Assembly (NCBI GenBank): GCA_029706075.1
Contig: JAINUG010000055.1
Coordinates: forward strand, 4,846,339 to 4,910,338
Direction of reading: 5' to 3'
DNA: 64,000 bases
Source: Aldrovandia affinis
Taxonomy: Eukaryota; Chordata; Actinopteri; Notacanthiformes; Halosauridae
A program made the position numbers and the translations under genes. A model generated the notes under the pieces. The model was not told the origin of the DNA. It saw only the letters and a list, made by a program, of their open reading frames with translations, and ran no database searches. Shown piece after piece: positions 1 to 11,496 of the stretch (position 1 is its first letter; each line of letters opens with the position of its first letter).

Positions 1-1005
1 CCAATTGTTGAACATCTGTCTGTGGATGAGATGATGATCGAGTACTTTGGCAGACATGGATGCAAGCAGTTTATCAAGGGAAAGCCAATACGCTTTGGCT
101 ACAAGATATGGAGCCTTGCATCATCATCCGGCTTTGTCTATCAGATAGAGCCATATGCAGGGACCTACACACGACTGGCTGAAACTGGCCTGGGTCAAGG
201 ACCGAGTGTTGTTCTTGGCTTGGCTGAGAGAGCTAATGTCCCACCTGGATGCAAATTTTATCATGATAATCTCTTTACAAGTTTGTCATTGATTGATGAG
301 ATGTGCAAGAGGGGTTATGGAAGATGTGGCACACTCCGTGAAAACCGTCTCTTTGGTGTTCCGCTGACACCAGCTCTGAGATTCAAGAGAAGGGAGAGAG
401 GGGAATCTGAATTCCTTGTTGAAAAATGAACATTTCTTGTGAGATGGAATGACAACAGTGTGGTTACTGTCGCGACAAACATGGAAACAGTGTCAAACTC
501 AACGGTCAATGTTCAAAGATGAAACAAAAAGAAACATGCAATGGCAATCCTACCCCAGCCAACATGCATTAGCCAGTATAACATGCATATGGGAGGTGTC
601 AATTTACATGACCAATGTGTGGCACGTTACAGGATCAGTATCCGATCCAAAAAGTGGTGGTGGCCAATCTACAGCTGGGAACTGAACAGTGCAATGGTCA
701 ACAGTTGGTACTATTATTGGTCAGTCTTGAAGGGAGAAGAAGGCCTGCTGTGCTTTCAGAGACGAGTTGCCCAGAGTTTTCTGCAAAGCCATGGGGAAAA
801 GCCACGTGGGCATAGAAGGAGGTCAAGTTTTGCACTGCAGATAATTGATGCTGGGAGATTCCACAACATCAAGCACTGGCCAACAAAAACAGGGAAAAAG
901 TACCAGAGGTGCCGAAAGTGTGGTGGGCGCACTTGTATTGCATGCGAGCAATGTGATGTTCCATTACACGTTGAATGTTTCAAGGATTTCCACACTCCAA
1001 TCTGA
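1..1005 (+). pseudogene. piggyBac-type transposase, 5'-cut, two in-frame stops
   Basis: One continuous frame runs from base 1 to the TGA at 1003-1005. It is interrupted only by in-frame TGA codons at 427-429 and 520-522, with no frameshift. Visible piggyBac landmarks are a VDEMM block near the left edge (first catalytic Asp region), YHDNLFTS around 259-285 (second catalytic Asp), GGVNLHDQ around 592-615, a KKWWWPIY block, and a C-terminal Cys-rich finger (CRKCGG, CIACEQC, HVEC) around 907-980. In piggyBac transposases the third catalytic Asp sits in a GGVD motif; here it reads GGVN, so that residue appears lost. Transposases of this family cut and paste DNA at TTAA. The N-terminal part is beyond the window. 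With two stops and a changed catalytic residue this is a dead copy. A domesticated PGBD gene with recoded UGA is very unlikely. Confidence 0.85.
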
Positions 1006-1660
1006 AACTGGGAACGTCTAAAGACTGCACAATACATGTTCAAATGGATGATCTAATGACCCAGTTGTTGACTTGTAACAGTTTATGAATTTCTGAGTTT
1101 CTTTTATCACAGTACACAGTACATGAAAAACATGATCCGTTTAATTCAAATGGTAATGTTATGTCTGTTTTCAGGACAAAATTGTTTAATATATTTGAAT
1201 TATTTTTACCTGAAAGAAGATGAATTCATAGGTGTTTTATATTTTTTAAATGGTTTTCTAATGTTGAAGAATATTGTTCTTTAATTTTGAACAGGATTAC
1301 CCCTGATATGGGTTGTGTTCCACGTTTTATGACTGGTATTCAGTTTATCCATGCTATTTGCAATGTTTTCTCGAGAACAGTTGGGCTCTTAAATGACTTC
1401 ATATGATGTAATGACTCTCATTTTCACTCTCATTTTTCAACAAAATACATTATAACATTGCATAGGGGTTCTTACAAGATATGTGCCCACTGGCCACTAA
1501 AGTGGCCGTACATTCAAATCGTCATTGCTTGGGGAAAAAAAGAAATTGTGAAAAAAACTGCACAACATGTTTATATGGAAGGTTGTTCAAATGATCATAT
1601 ATTAGAAATCTCTGGGAAAAAATTGGGTATTAACGGGTTAATAGGATACAGACCATACAT
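1006..1660. other. AT-rich non-coding stretch
   Basis: No frame with family resemblance, no clear terminal repeat and no RNA gene seen. It follows directly on the transposase stop, so part may be the 3' flank of the piggyBac copy, but I could not identify its terminal inverted repeat or a closing TTAA with confidence. Confidence 0.4.
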
Positions 1661-1661
1661 C

Positions 1662-2009
1662 CACATATTAGAACAATGTCTTAACAGAATGCAGACCGTG
1701 AGGCTCATCCACACACTAGAACAGTGCCTTAACAGAATGCAGACTGTGGGGCTCGTCCACACACTAGAACAGTGCCTTAACAGCATGCAGACCATGGGAC
1801 TCATCCACACATTAGAACAGTGCCTTAACAGTATGCAGACCGTGGGGCTCATCCACACACTAGAACAGTGCCTTAATAGGATACAGACCATGGGGCTCAT
1901 CCACATATTAGAACAGTGCCTTAACAGTATGCAGACCGTGGGGCTCATCCACACACTAGAACAGTGCCTTAACGGGATGCAGACTCCGGGGCTCATCCAC
2001 ACACTATAA
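1662..2009. repeat. 48-bp minisatellite, about 7 copies
   Basis: Tandem units of 48 bases (core ACACACTAGAACAGTGCC, then TTAACAGNATGCAGACC) with a few substitutions per copy. The unit is a multiple of three and free of stops in two frames, so both strands show long open frames (plus-strand peptide repeat around HTLEQCLNSMQTVGLI, 16 residues). That openness follows from the repeat unit. I see no start context, splice site or domain that would make it a gene. Confidence 0.92.
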
Positions 2010-3560
2010 CAGTGCCTAGTGTTTTATATTTTATATTTTATACTAATATATTGCTAAATTTGCTAAGACAAAAATATTTTGTCATTTAAAAGTATTTTTT
2101 CCACCAAATTATTTTATTTTATTTATTTTTACTGAGCAAGGTTTGGACTTTAATATCCACTGCAGTTCCTTTAAGCACTAATGCACACTTAGGCTGCATG
2201 TGTGTGAGCCCATGCGAACCCTGCAGGAGGCCAGGCCCATGTGAGACAGGTCATGCAGGGACCTGGTTCTACTGTGAACACAAAGTGGTGGAGCAGACCG
2301 CAGAACCGTAGCCCAACCCTAAGAAATGGGGATGTGGGGAGAGATAACATCAGACCTCTTATGGTGGATGGAACTCATTGTGTCACATCATCGTGTGATG
2401 TTGACAAATTTACCTCATACATTTCACAACACCAGAGCAGCTGTGGAGCATAAACTCACCCAAGGGCAAGATCATCGGTGGAAAAAAAAGAAGAAAAAAT
2501 ACACTGACATGCAAACCATTACATGCAAAATAAATGTATGCCCATCAAATGGGAAATTGCACCAAAACAATAATGGTAGAGATACTAGACAGTTTAACAA
2601 TAATGTCAACTATTTAATAATGGCTTCACCCTATCCAAAACACTTAAATTCTCAGAAAGGTTCTCTTTAAGGGCTGTGCCATTACCATATGATAGCATTG
2701 CATGGGTTATTGTACTGTTTGTAGATGCTAAGATGTCATTTCCAAATAACATGCTAATATTGCATGGTATTTGACAATGAGGTTTCCTTGTGTCCCCACC
2801 CTCACTCTGCCCTCAGTTTTGAAAGTCACAATGAGAATGTTAATCCTATTAGATTTAATGGTTTGTAATAGAGAAACCAGCATGTGGTATTTAGATAACA
2901 ATAAACAGTTGTGTGTGGAAATCAACTATATTCAAATCAAACAATATTTTTGCGATGAGACAATTTGATGCAAAAGGTGTTTTAAAGCAAAACAATTGGT
3001 TGCTAAATAATTCTTTATTATGACGTTTCTGTTGAAATGTTTACATATCAACAGAAATATGTATATGTGTGTTATTAAGACATATATGTGAGTTATTAAG
3101 ACTCCAATAATCTCCAATAAGCCTCTGGTTGCATGTGGAGAGTCATACCGAATATGACCCTCAATCTAATGGCCTCAGGGTTGCAGCTATTGGGTTCAAT
3201 GATGATTGCTAAATTATTGTGGGTGATTAGGTCATACTCAGGCTATATTCAATATTTTCAATATTGTCTGACTGGTTTATGTGGATATCTTAATTTTTCG
3301 TAAGGTGAAGGTTGTACATGCCCTTGTTTAATTAAAGTGGTTGGTATTGTGATATTTGGTTACTGACCCTAATTCACTGGAACTAAATTTCCAAAATATT
3401 AACAGAGCAGCCAACCTGCCTGGATGGAAATTGGAGCAAAACCGGTTAAAGAGGTCCCCATGAATGACGGGGACAGACAGTGTGATGATGAACACTTTCT
3501 TCGCATATTTAATAGCAGCCTAAGGTACACAGGGATTTTAATGGTTTAGAAAAGCAGCAT
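2010..3560. other. AT-rich non-coding stretch
   Basis: Only short open frames without recognisable motifs. A purine run near 2478-2500 and low-complexity AT tracts. Nothing supportable as a gene or transposon end. Confidence 0.4.
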
Positions 3561-3653
3561 AAGACGCTGCTACTCAGACTGAAGGGCCCGGTGGGGCCCC
3601 TAATCACTGAGCTCCAGAGGTTAAAGACAGCCACTTCCAGTGGTCTTCCTGAT

Positions 3654-3742
3654 CTAGGCTTCTTCCTCGTCATTGGCTGCACCAGAGATGATGACGGTCC
3701 GCTCCCGTGGGTCACGGTGCATAGCGTCATCCTCTGTTTTAA
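3654..3742 (-). CDS. Candidate terminal coding exon, unidentified protein
   Basis: On the minus strand a pyrimidine-rich tract ending in AG (3743-3744) is followed by 89 bases: two bases completing a codon, 28 codons and TAG at 3656-3654. The peptide is strongly charged and ends in an acidic tail (reads ...RERTVIISGAANDEEEA). The acceptor quality and the composition look like a genuine last exon of a minus-strand gene, or a relic of one. I do not recognise the protein, and no partner exon is evident in the next 1-2 kb on that strand. An opposite-frame ORF of 104 codons overlaps it and lacks any motif. Confidence 0.35.
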
Positions 3743-4029
3743 CTGTTCAAAAAGACAAACAGCCTGTATTTGACACAATCCATACATTAAGTATCTCTCG
3801 AATGAACGATTAATAAACTGCATGGGTCAACAAGGACATTCATGTATACACAAGTATCACCAATACCCTTTTCACAAGGACAGGGGCACAAAAACAAGAC
3901 ACTTAAACATTAAATACAACCACGAAACAAGAGGCAGGACGAGGAAAGGGCTGCCTGCCTCTTTAATTCTTGGGAGCCACTGGAGAGGAAGACTACATTT
4001 CCCAGCAGCCTGCAGTCCCGCACATGAAC

Positions 4030-4385
4030 GAAGTCAAGCGATTGGGACTACGGACAGATGAAGGCCATGTGGAGGCCTATTTAAAGGACTGATTCCTGTC
4101 ACAGTGGGAGGGAGTAGATTGGTGGGTTTGGAGAGTGTTTCGAAGAGTTGTTTTAAAGAGTTGTTTTGGGATTGCTAATTGTGTTTTGGATGGGATTGTT
4201 TTGAGGACCCCGTTTGTGCACCGACTTTGGACTGTTTGAGGAACTGGCTTGGATTTTGGACTTGGATTAATAAATAAAACCATAGTTTTGTTTGTATTAC
4301 TACCTCCTCTGGGTTAATTAACTTGCCTACGCCCTCTGCAAGGTCCGTGAGTGTCGCCCAACCCCAAGGGACACCACAGTATTTT
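4030..4385 (+). repeat. Dispersed repeat family R1, copy 1
   Basis: Shares an ordered series of blocks with 29480-29970: TTGGATTGTTTT-like T/G-rich text, a CCGACT..GGACT block, ACCTGGCTTGGATTTT-type text, then CTTGCCTAYGCCCTCTG and AAGGTCC..GAGTGTC. It includes AATAAA at about 4269-4276, so it may be a transcribed repeat 3' end or a solo LTR. I cannot assign the family. Confidence 0.55.
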
Positions 4386-4562
4386 ATGAGTTTCTTTTAG
4401 TCTGTCCTATTGCCCCATATTTTTTTAATCTAATGGTTACCTGATGAGTACCGTCTTCCTCTCAGTCCCTTGCTTCCAGCTGGCCCTGTGTAACGCCACC
4501 TGCACTGCTGGGTTACACTAGGGCCCTTAATGTAGCAGGCTGGGTTACACTTGGGCCCTTAA

Positions 4563-4625
4563 TAAGAACATAAGAATACATAATGACAAGAGCGGGCCGT
4601 TCAGCCCATCTAGGCTCGTCATGTC
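4563..4625 (-). repeat. CR1-type LINE 3' tail fragment
   Basis: On the minus strand this reads GATGGGCTGAACGGCC followed by text ending in TTCTTATGTTCTTA, the conserved 3' end of fish and reptile CR1 elements. Similar pieces lie at 6018-6082 and 54064-54105. Confidence 0.6.
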
Positions 4626-4872
4626 CTAATCTAAAGACTAGTACTGTTGTAGGATAATAACGATGGAAAAAGGATCCTGTCATTTTCATTTCTGTCCACA
4701 AAATAATATTCCAAAAATGAAACCACACAACCCACTTGGAAAAATATCTTTATCCTCGAATCCTCCATTTGACATACCCGAGTTTATGAAGTGACACTTT
4801 CTTTGTTCCAGAAAATTAAGAAGAGGGAAAAAAAGATTTCATAGTAAACACACCAATCAAAAGCAACATGAT

Positions 4873-4895
<23 letters not shown>
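4873..4895. repeat. (CA)n microsatellite
   Basis: Pure CA run directly 3' (in minus-strand sense) of the zinc-finger relic. Confidence 0.9.
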
Positions 4896-4903
<8 letters not shown>

Positions 4904-4904
4904 A

Positions 4905-5240
4905 CAGCCACACCCTGCCGGGCGCTCTGATAGGTGGGGGTGCAGCATGGCACTGGGGAAACAGAGGCGCAGTTGCACTGCGGGCCATTGAAGGGCTTCT
5001 TGCCGATGTGTGTCTTCATGTGGCGGTCTAGTGTGCGTGCTGAGGGAGAATGCACGCTGTCTCTAGCCCAGGCTGCTGGCCTGTGTGTCCAGCATGTCCA
5101 GCGTGCAGCCGTGGCAGATCTGTGCAGAAGCGCCGTCGAGCACTGCCCCGTCTGGCCGATAGGTGAAGGGGAACAGCAGCTCGGGGGGACAAAATCTGGT
5201 ACTTCCATCACCAGCACATCAATGGCGTCTCTTTGCTTCC
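4905..5240 (-). pseudogene. C2H2 zinc-finger gene relic
   Basis: The minus strand contains a clear C2H2 piece, ARTLDRHMKTHIGKKPF, which is the histidine end of one finger plus the linker. The next finger is recognisable only across a frame change (CPQC-like, then SAMLHPHLSER). Upstream, in another frame, are VMEVPDFVPPELLFPFTYRP-like text and CHGC. The pieces lie in the right order but in different frames, so this is a degraded gene fragment. I cannot say which zinc-finger protein it came from. A CR1 LINE piece begins about 90 bases to the right. Confidence 0.5.
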
Positions 5241-5330
5241 GTCGTCTCGATCACCCTCCTCCTATCTGCCACCTTGAGCAGCACAGCACAGCCTGCTCCA
5301 TTAAGGTGTAACCCAGCATGCTCTGGGCAC

Positions 5331-5735
5331 GCTCTGTTCTTAGCACCACACTACAAGAAAGACACAGAAGATCTTGAAAAAGTTCAAAGAAGGGCAACTA
5401 AATTGGCACCTGGTATGAAAGGTAAAAGTTATGAGGATAGACTTAAGGCCCTCAATCTATTCAAACTTAGCAAACAGAGACTTAGGGGGGATTTTACTGA
5501 GGTTTTTAAATTCCTAAAAGGGATTAACAAAGTGAACTACCAAAGATTTTTTAAGATAAGTTCAGTTAGCAGAACCAGAGGCCACAGGTGGAAATTAGGA
5601 GGGTTTGCTTTACACAGAGAATTGTCAATGCCTGGAACAACTTGCCAGGTCAGATAGTAGAGGCAGAAACGCTTGGGCTATTGAAGTCCAGGCTAGATGC
5701 AGTACTTGTGGTGATGAATGATAAAGCAGGTGTGG
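5331..5735 (+). pseudogene. CR1-type LINE ORF2 C-terminus, 5'-truncated
   Basis: The peptide contains PHYKKDTEDLEKVQRRATKL, then FKLSKQRLRG, the conserved region after the RT domain of CR1 LINEs. After a frame change around 5588-5650 it continues with the usual ending (AWNNLPGQIVEAETL, KSRLDAV). It is closely parallel to the copy at 26030-26178. CR1 elements are commonly 5'-truncated on insertion, so this is a dead 3' fragment. Confidence 0.8.
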
Positions 5736-6017
5736 GCACAGGCTCATCCACACAGGTCTCCCACAGGTCTCCCACATGGGACACTTCTGCAACTGACCCC
5801 AAAAACAGAGCAACGCTTTCAGAACCTGTGCGTGAATGTACCCAACTCTTCCAGACAGCCCCTAACACAGTGTTCAGCATGAGTAGCAGTTTTCATTTTG
5901 AAGCCAAGATACAGAGTCAAATAAACCCTATATGCACTTTTAAAATGTTTTTTCTGTTGAGTGAATTTTTTTGAGAATGAAAAAACTTTTTCCCACATAA
6001 AAATGGTAGACTTGCAC

Positions 6018-6082
6018 ACAAAGAGCATAAGAATGCGTAGTGAGGAGAACAGGCCATTCAGCCCATCTAAGCTTTTCATTTA
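6018..6082 (-). repeat. CR1-type LINE 3' tail fragment
   Basis: The minus strand reads GATGGGCTGAATGGCCTG then TTCTTATGCTCTT, the same tail block as at 4563-4625. Confidence 0.55.
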
Positions 6083-6105
6083 CCTTCAGAGTATGGATCT
6101 CCTTG

Positions 6106-6287
6106 TCCCAAACATTACATTACAAGCATTTAGCAGATATTCTTATCTAGAGCGACTTACAGTTTACATACAACCCATTTATACAAGGGAATATTTACTG
6201 AAGCAACTCAGGTTAAGTACCTTTAGCGCAAGGGTACAACGGTAGTCTGGGGATTGAACCTGCAACCATAGCATTACAAGCCCAGTT
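6106..6287 (-). mobile_element. tRNA-derived SINE, minus orientation (family V-like)
   Basis: Shares its tail (ACATTACAAGCATTTAGCAG, GAGCGACTTACA) and body (AAGTACCTT.GC.CAAGGGT) with 9734-9960 in the same orientation and 35728-35950 in the opposite one. The RNA polymerase III box end is at the right. Confidence 0.65.
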
Positions 6288-6798
6288 GTGATATTTTGTC
6301 ACGGGGCCCAGATTTCCTAGTGGCTCCCCTGGGGGTAGGCACGGGGCACTCCTATGCTCAGCAATAGCAGTAAAAGATATGACCACATTCCTAACCGTAA
6401 GTCCAAATAATCAAATGAATAGAATGATGGATGCATTGTTTCTGAATTACGCCGGTTTTCCGGAAAATGACCTCTTTCAATCTTTCATTTATCATTTTTT
6501 CCCCGGACCTTCCAGTAATTACATATGCTGTAATGAAACAAAAATATAACAAGTTAAATAGCTGGAATATTTTCTGGGGCTATGTAAACATAAACTGGTT
6601 ATTCTTAGGCCTTAAGCCTTACCTCAAATATAAGAGCAATGCCGAGGAGTTGGGAGTTTGGAGCCTGAAGTACAGTATCTCGTTGCCTGCCAGTGGCCCA
6701 CATCCAAACGCTGTGAAATGAGCAGAAATTCCTGCATGTTCATGCCCTGCTGGAAGTGCATGGGTAGTAAAAAAAACCCAGTACCAATGTCCAGCCAA

Positions 6799-6837
<39 letters not shown>

Positions 6838-7890
6838 GACATAAGCTTACCTACACACTCACGCTTGCGCATACACACACCACACCATTTTGACAGGAAT
6901 TTATTTCAAGAATTTCAAGAATTCGGTTCTACCTTTTCCCTTCCCCCCCGCCCTTTTCCTAACCTCATCCCAGGACAGCATCTGGATGTCTTTGACAGTG
7001 GTGGTAAGGGCAGCCCTTTGTGTGGATAACAGATGAGGAGACGTCTGCGCTCAACTCTCGTCCGGGGGCACACAAGGCTTTCGGGAAATGAAACCCACCA
7101 TTCTTTCCAAAACCGCACGTATAGCCTCTGCGCATATACAAAAACACAGGGTCCGTGCTGTATAAATAAAACCCGCCGTTTAGAAATTCCGTTCTGCTGT
7201 AGTTTTTGTGCATTCCTTTCCATCTGTCGCAAAGGTTTTTAATGGCTGCGTCACGGCACGCTGTTAAAACAGACATTGGTGTGGAGCGGTTAATTGCAGA
7301 AGGTTAGATGAAATGTGTAATGTGGTGTTTTATAAATTGCGTGCAAAGGTGAGACAACAGGCAAGTTACCACACGAACCAGCTCATATGTCGGTACAAGG
7401 TATGCGCATACACCGTTTCCAGAGTATAGTTTTCAAACAAACACAGCATTAACTGACCTCATTCATTCATTAGCGCTGAACCACAGAAAAATGGCGCCTG
7501 ACTTTCCAAGATCTTCTCTGATTGTCTCTCTTGCCATATTTTAAGGCAAACCATCCATTCCTGCATTATCGTCGTCTTTTCTTTTTGTTTAAAAATAACT
7601 GGATATATTACAAATTACAAAACGCCTAGAAAACAGACTGTTTAGTTTCATACAGTACTGTATACTCTGTTCCTTATAGTACAAAATCCACTGGGTAGTT
7701 TTACTGCTATTACTTTCTGAAGTACCCTATTTTGTCTCACCGCAGCTAGGCTATCCAGGCCCGTATTGTTAAATATTATATTTCAGACTGGAGGGTGGTG
7801 GCTTCATTGTACCAAAGACATTCTGTAAGAGAGGTTAAGGCTGTGACACTCTGCTGTGGGCAGTTCGATCACATGTACCAACTAACCCTT
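6288..7890. other. Non-coding stretch with a CA tract
   Basis: Includes (CA)n at 6797-6833. Several short open frames around 6900-7280 have no domain or splice context I can support. Confidence 0.4.
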
Positions 7891-7892
7891 GT

Positions 7893-8133
7893 GAATGACT
7901 CGCAAGGCTGGTTTTATTTGATTTCATGGATTAGAGGGGTCCGGCAGCTCCCCCTCTTGGGTCTGGTTCCTCCCAAAGTTTCTTCCTATTTGTTCCATCA
8001 AGGGAGTTTTTCCTTGCCACTGTTTCCCTTGGCTTGCTTTTATGGGGTTTTCAGGCTGGGGTCTGCTGTAAAAGCTATATTGTGACCATTTCTTTTGTGA
8101 AATGTGCCATACAAATGCATTTTGATTTGATGG
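7893..8133 (+). repeat. Common fish LINE/SINE 3' tail
   Basis: Reads GGGTCTGGTTCCTCCCAAAG, GGAGTTTTTCCTTGCCACTG and, at the end, TGTGAAATGTGCCATACAAAT. This ordered set of blocks is a widespread high-copy tail in teleosts. No coding content. Confidence 0.6.
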
Positions 8134-8864
8134 ATTATTCAGGCATATTATTGCATTGTGAAACACAATGCATTGTGGTTGTCCCTATGACGCATGCTGT
8201 GAGTTGGCTTTGTGTCCAAATAACTATTTTCACAAGCTGGGACCCTGGACCAGATCATGATCAGACTATGTATAAAGCATCTCAGGGTAAGAGTGCTGAT
8301 CTAGGATCAGTTTTTCCTTTTAGCTCATAATGGATAAGGTTAGGATATGGACAGGGAAACTTGATCCTAGATCAGCACTTCTACACAAATGATTTATTAC
8401 ATTACGTTACTGTCACATGCCACATGCCACGTGACAATCCCTGAACGGGAACAGAGCAGTCTGGAGATGGAGTGGATTCTTTGTTCCACGGACCGGCTTT
8501 CCACACCGCCTTCATACATCCACATTTAACACACATCAACACTTACGGGACAGGGTAGAACTCTACGCACTGTCCCGACACACACTCCACATCTTAACAT
8601 TACACCGCGCCTCTTCCGTCCGGAGTTCCCCTAGAACCTCCCCAGGCACACACATATCCAGTGACTTTTCAAGTGTTTCCCAAACCCATGCATACAGAGA
8701 CACTGAAACTTTCCAGTCCGAGTTCTCTTTTACCCCAAACACACCGAGGGTCGTCACTCCTCACAGTGAGAGTTCTCTGGCAACCAGACACTCTCCACTC
8801 TTTCAGTGAGAGTTCTCGGGCCATTGTCCAGAAACACTCTCCACTGCCCGAGTGCGAGTTCTCT
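8134..8864. other. Non-coding stretch
   Basis: Contains an imperfect inverted pair (GTGCTGATCTAGGATCAG at about 8292 and GATCCTAGATCAGCAC at about 8362), likely a small MITE remnant. GAGTTCTC-type motifs repeat just before the minisatellite. Confidence 0.35.
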
Positions 8865-9116
8865 TCCAATCACACCGAGGGTGAGAGGCGGACCCTCTTT
8901 CAGGGCGCCCTCTCGCTCTCCAATCACACCGAGGGCGAGAGGCAGACCCTCTTTCAGGGCACCCTCTCGCTCTCCAATCACACCGAGGGTGAGAGGCGGA
9001 CCCTCTTTCAGGACGCCCTCTTTCACGATCACACCGAGGGCAAGAGACAGACCCTCTTTCAGGGAGCCCTCTCGCTCTCTTTCACGATCACACCGAGGGA
9101 GAGAGGCGGACACTCT
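8865..9116. repeat. 54-bp minisatellite, 4-5 copies
   Basis: Unit core CAATCACACCGAGGGNGAGA followed by GGCGGACCCTCTTTCAGGG. The 54-base unit preserves frame, so long open frames appear on both strands (plus-strand unit around NHTEGERRTLFQGALS). The last copies diverge (CACGATCACACC). No gene signals accompany it. Confidence 0.9.
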
Positions 9117-9285
9117 TAGTGCACCCTCTCTCCCTCTTTCCCACACACACAGGAAGCACTCTACTCAGTCACTTTCGACAAACACACACAGAACTCAACA
9201 AACTCCACACAGACTCCGCCTCCCAGAAGCTTGGATTACAGACACGTGCCACCATGCCCGACAGAGTCACATCAAACATCAAACA

Positions 9286-9322
9286 CTCCAATAATACACA
9301 ATAATACACAATAATACACAAT
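9286..9322. repeat. Short tandem repeat, about 10-bp unit
   Basis: Three to four copies of AATAATACAC. Confidence 0.85.
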
Positions 9323-9733
9323 ATACGTGCACGTGGACTCGCACACACAAATGACCAGACAAAGACTAACTCTCAAGATACACACATCAATGACAAGACA
9401 AGACTAACTGATTCCCCACTCGCCCCACCTGCTCTAAAATAGGCTTACTTTCTGCCTGGCTCAGGTGGGACTCGTGAGGCAATCACCCATCTATCAATCA
9501 CTCACCCAATCACAATCACTCAACACTAAACCCAATCAGTCAATTGACACCAATTAAATAATAATAAAATCAATTATGGCCTTTGGAGCAACCTTCCGGG
9601 CGACAGTTCACTCTCACACCCTGTGAGAGTGCCAAACCTGCCCCCGGAAAGTCTTCCTGCTCCGAAGGCCTCCACAACATGTAAAAACAAAGGCAACCAT
9701 GCCACTCCCATGTGGCCAAGACCGACGCCCTCC

Positions 9734-9960
9734 ACAGTTACATTACAGGCATTTACTAGAAGCTCTTATCCAGAGCAACTTACACAGTTAACTTTTTTTC
9801 TCTTTACACACAATACATTTGCACAGCTGGATATTTACTGAAGAAATCTGGGTTAAGTACCTTTGCTCAAGGGTGCAACAGCAGCTCCCCACCAGGGAAT
9901 TAACCATGTTGTGTTCCCTGACCATTATATTACACTGCTGCCCAGGGAAGTCGGGGGGCA
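9734..9960 (-). mobile_element. tRNA-derived SINE, minus orientation (family V-like)
   Basis: On the minus strand it runs from a head containing GTAATATAATGGTCAGGGAA (A-box-like) through AGGTACTTAACCCAGATT to the tail block CTCTGGATAAGAGCTTCTAG. Same family as 6106-6287 and 35728-35950. Confidence 0.7.
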
Positions 9961-11496
9961 ACCGCTGCAACCACCCCAGGCCCTGCGGTGAGGGGACAGA
10001 TTAATTTAAATAACAATAATCATTTCTTAAACTATGGCTTTTCTATGATAAACAATGGTTGCTAAACAGTTGCTACGTCTATGATGTTATCGCGTTAACA
10101 GCTAGGTCACACGTAGGTTGACTCGCGTTGGGCCCCGCCCAGCCCATGAGACAGCCCTGCTGCTGCCCTATTATACATACGGGCCCTGATCTGAAGCCAT
10201 ATCCATGTCCAATCCCATGCTTACCACGTCGTACCAGCCTGGTGTCACTCTCATAAACAAGGCCTCCCTGCAACATCAATCCACCCATTCAAGAGTACGC
10301 TCAGACCCAAAGACAAACAAGCCCAGTGCGACAGTCTCAACCCAGTTGGGCTAAAGCAGGGAACTGGTCCAAGAGGTCACTGGGAGAGAGATGGCGAGTT
10401 TGTTTTCTCTTGCGTTCAGGCTTTTAGCCAATCCGGTTTTCCCAAAATTGCATCGCCAAATTGTTTCATTTGTTTGCACAGCGGACGCCCTCATACTGAG
10501 CGGCTTACATAAGCTGTTTTATTTTCTCTGCCTCATTTAAGCGATCGTCTACAAACATTTGTCAAAGCAATTCAGTTAAATCATTGTTCAAGGACATAAC
10601 AGTGTCTGCCCGCCTGGACTTTAAATATGTTTGATGATGGAAAATGAATGCACTAGTTATTCCATGTTTTTGACAAATACATCTCACAGGGCCCAATGTT
10701 TTTTTTAAGCATTACAGTGAAGTAATAGATTGAACATGGGAACTCCAGCCAGCCTCTTTATACCCAATGTCCTGAAACGAGCAACTACACATGCAAGAAA
10801 TAATATTTGCAACCATTCACTTTCTATGAAGTCTCATCCACAGGATGCAGGTTTTTCCTTCCTTTGGCGGATAATTCTGATAATATAAACTTCAGCAGTC
10901 GCTTTCAGAAACATACAGACGTGAACGAGTTCAAGGGGCCCGTTTGAAGGAGACTGACAGAACAGCCTCCATTAATATTTTTATTTTTTATTTTTTTTAA
11001 TTTAAAAGGGAAAACCATAAAAGGAAGCCTTGGTTGTAGACCACTTTTCTTAGGCCATTCATTTTTTTTTATCATAGACTTTCAACACGGGAACAAAACA
11101 GAAAAAATCCCAACCACCCCTTAACATGTGCATCCTATTTCATTTCTCTCTGTGTGGGACTATTGTGTGTCTGTGTGGGATGGACCCCAGCCCTGAACCC
11201 AGGGGATTGGATGACTGTGACAGAAAGGCAGTGTCGTATAATGGTTAGGGAACCGGGCACCTCTGTGTCGCTGCATTTCTGCATTCTATTTACATTTGTA
11301 ATGTTCACTGGACGTAACGTTGTTTAATACCAGTTTAAAATACGCGTTGTTGGCGCACTTTCGATATTTATGAGCGTGGGGCTTTGATTCTGAGTAAGAC
11401 ATTTGCAGAGGCGCAAAATCGGATTCTTGGCATTTGCCGGCTAGCCCCGGCACAAATGAAGCACTGCTAATAACTGTAAAGGCTGAGGGAGAGGAA
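9961..11496. other. Non-coding stretch with a SINE head
   Basis: At 11229-11262 the plus strand has GTCGTATAATGGTTAGGGAA, an A-box head of the V-like SINE that is not followed by the rest of the element. Otherwise nothing identified. Confidence 0.4.

Noticed and set aside
1458-2009. 183-codon plus-strand ORF and the opposing minus-strand ORF
   Set aside because: Both are by-products of the 48-bp repeat unit.
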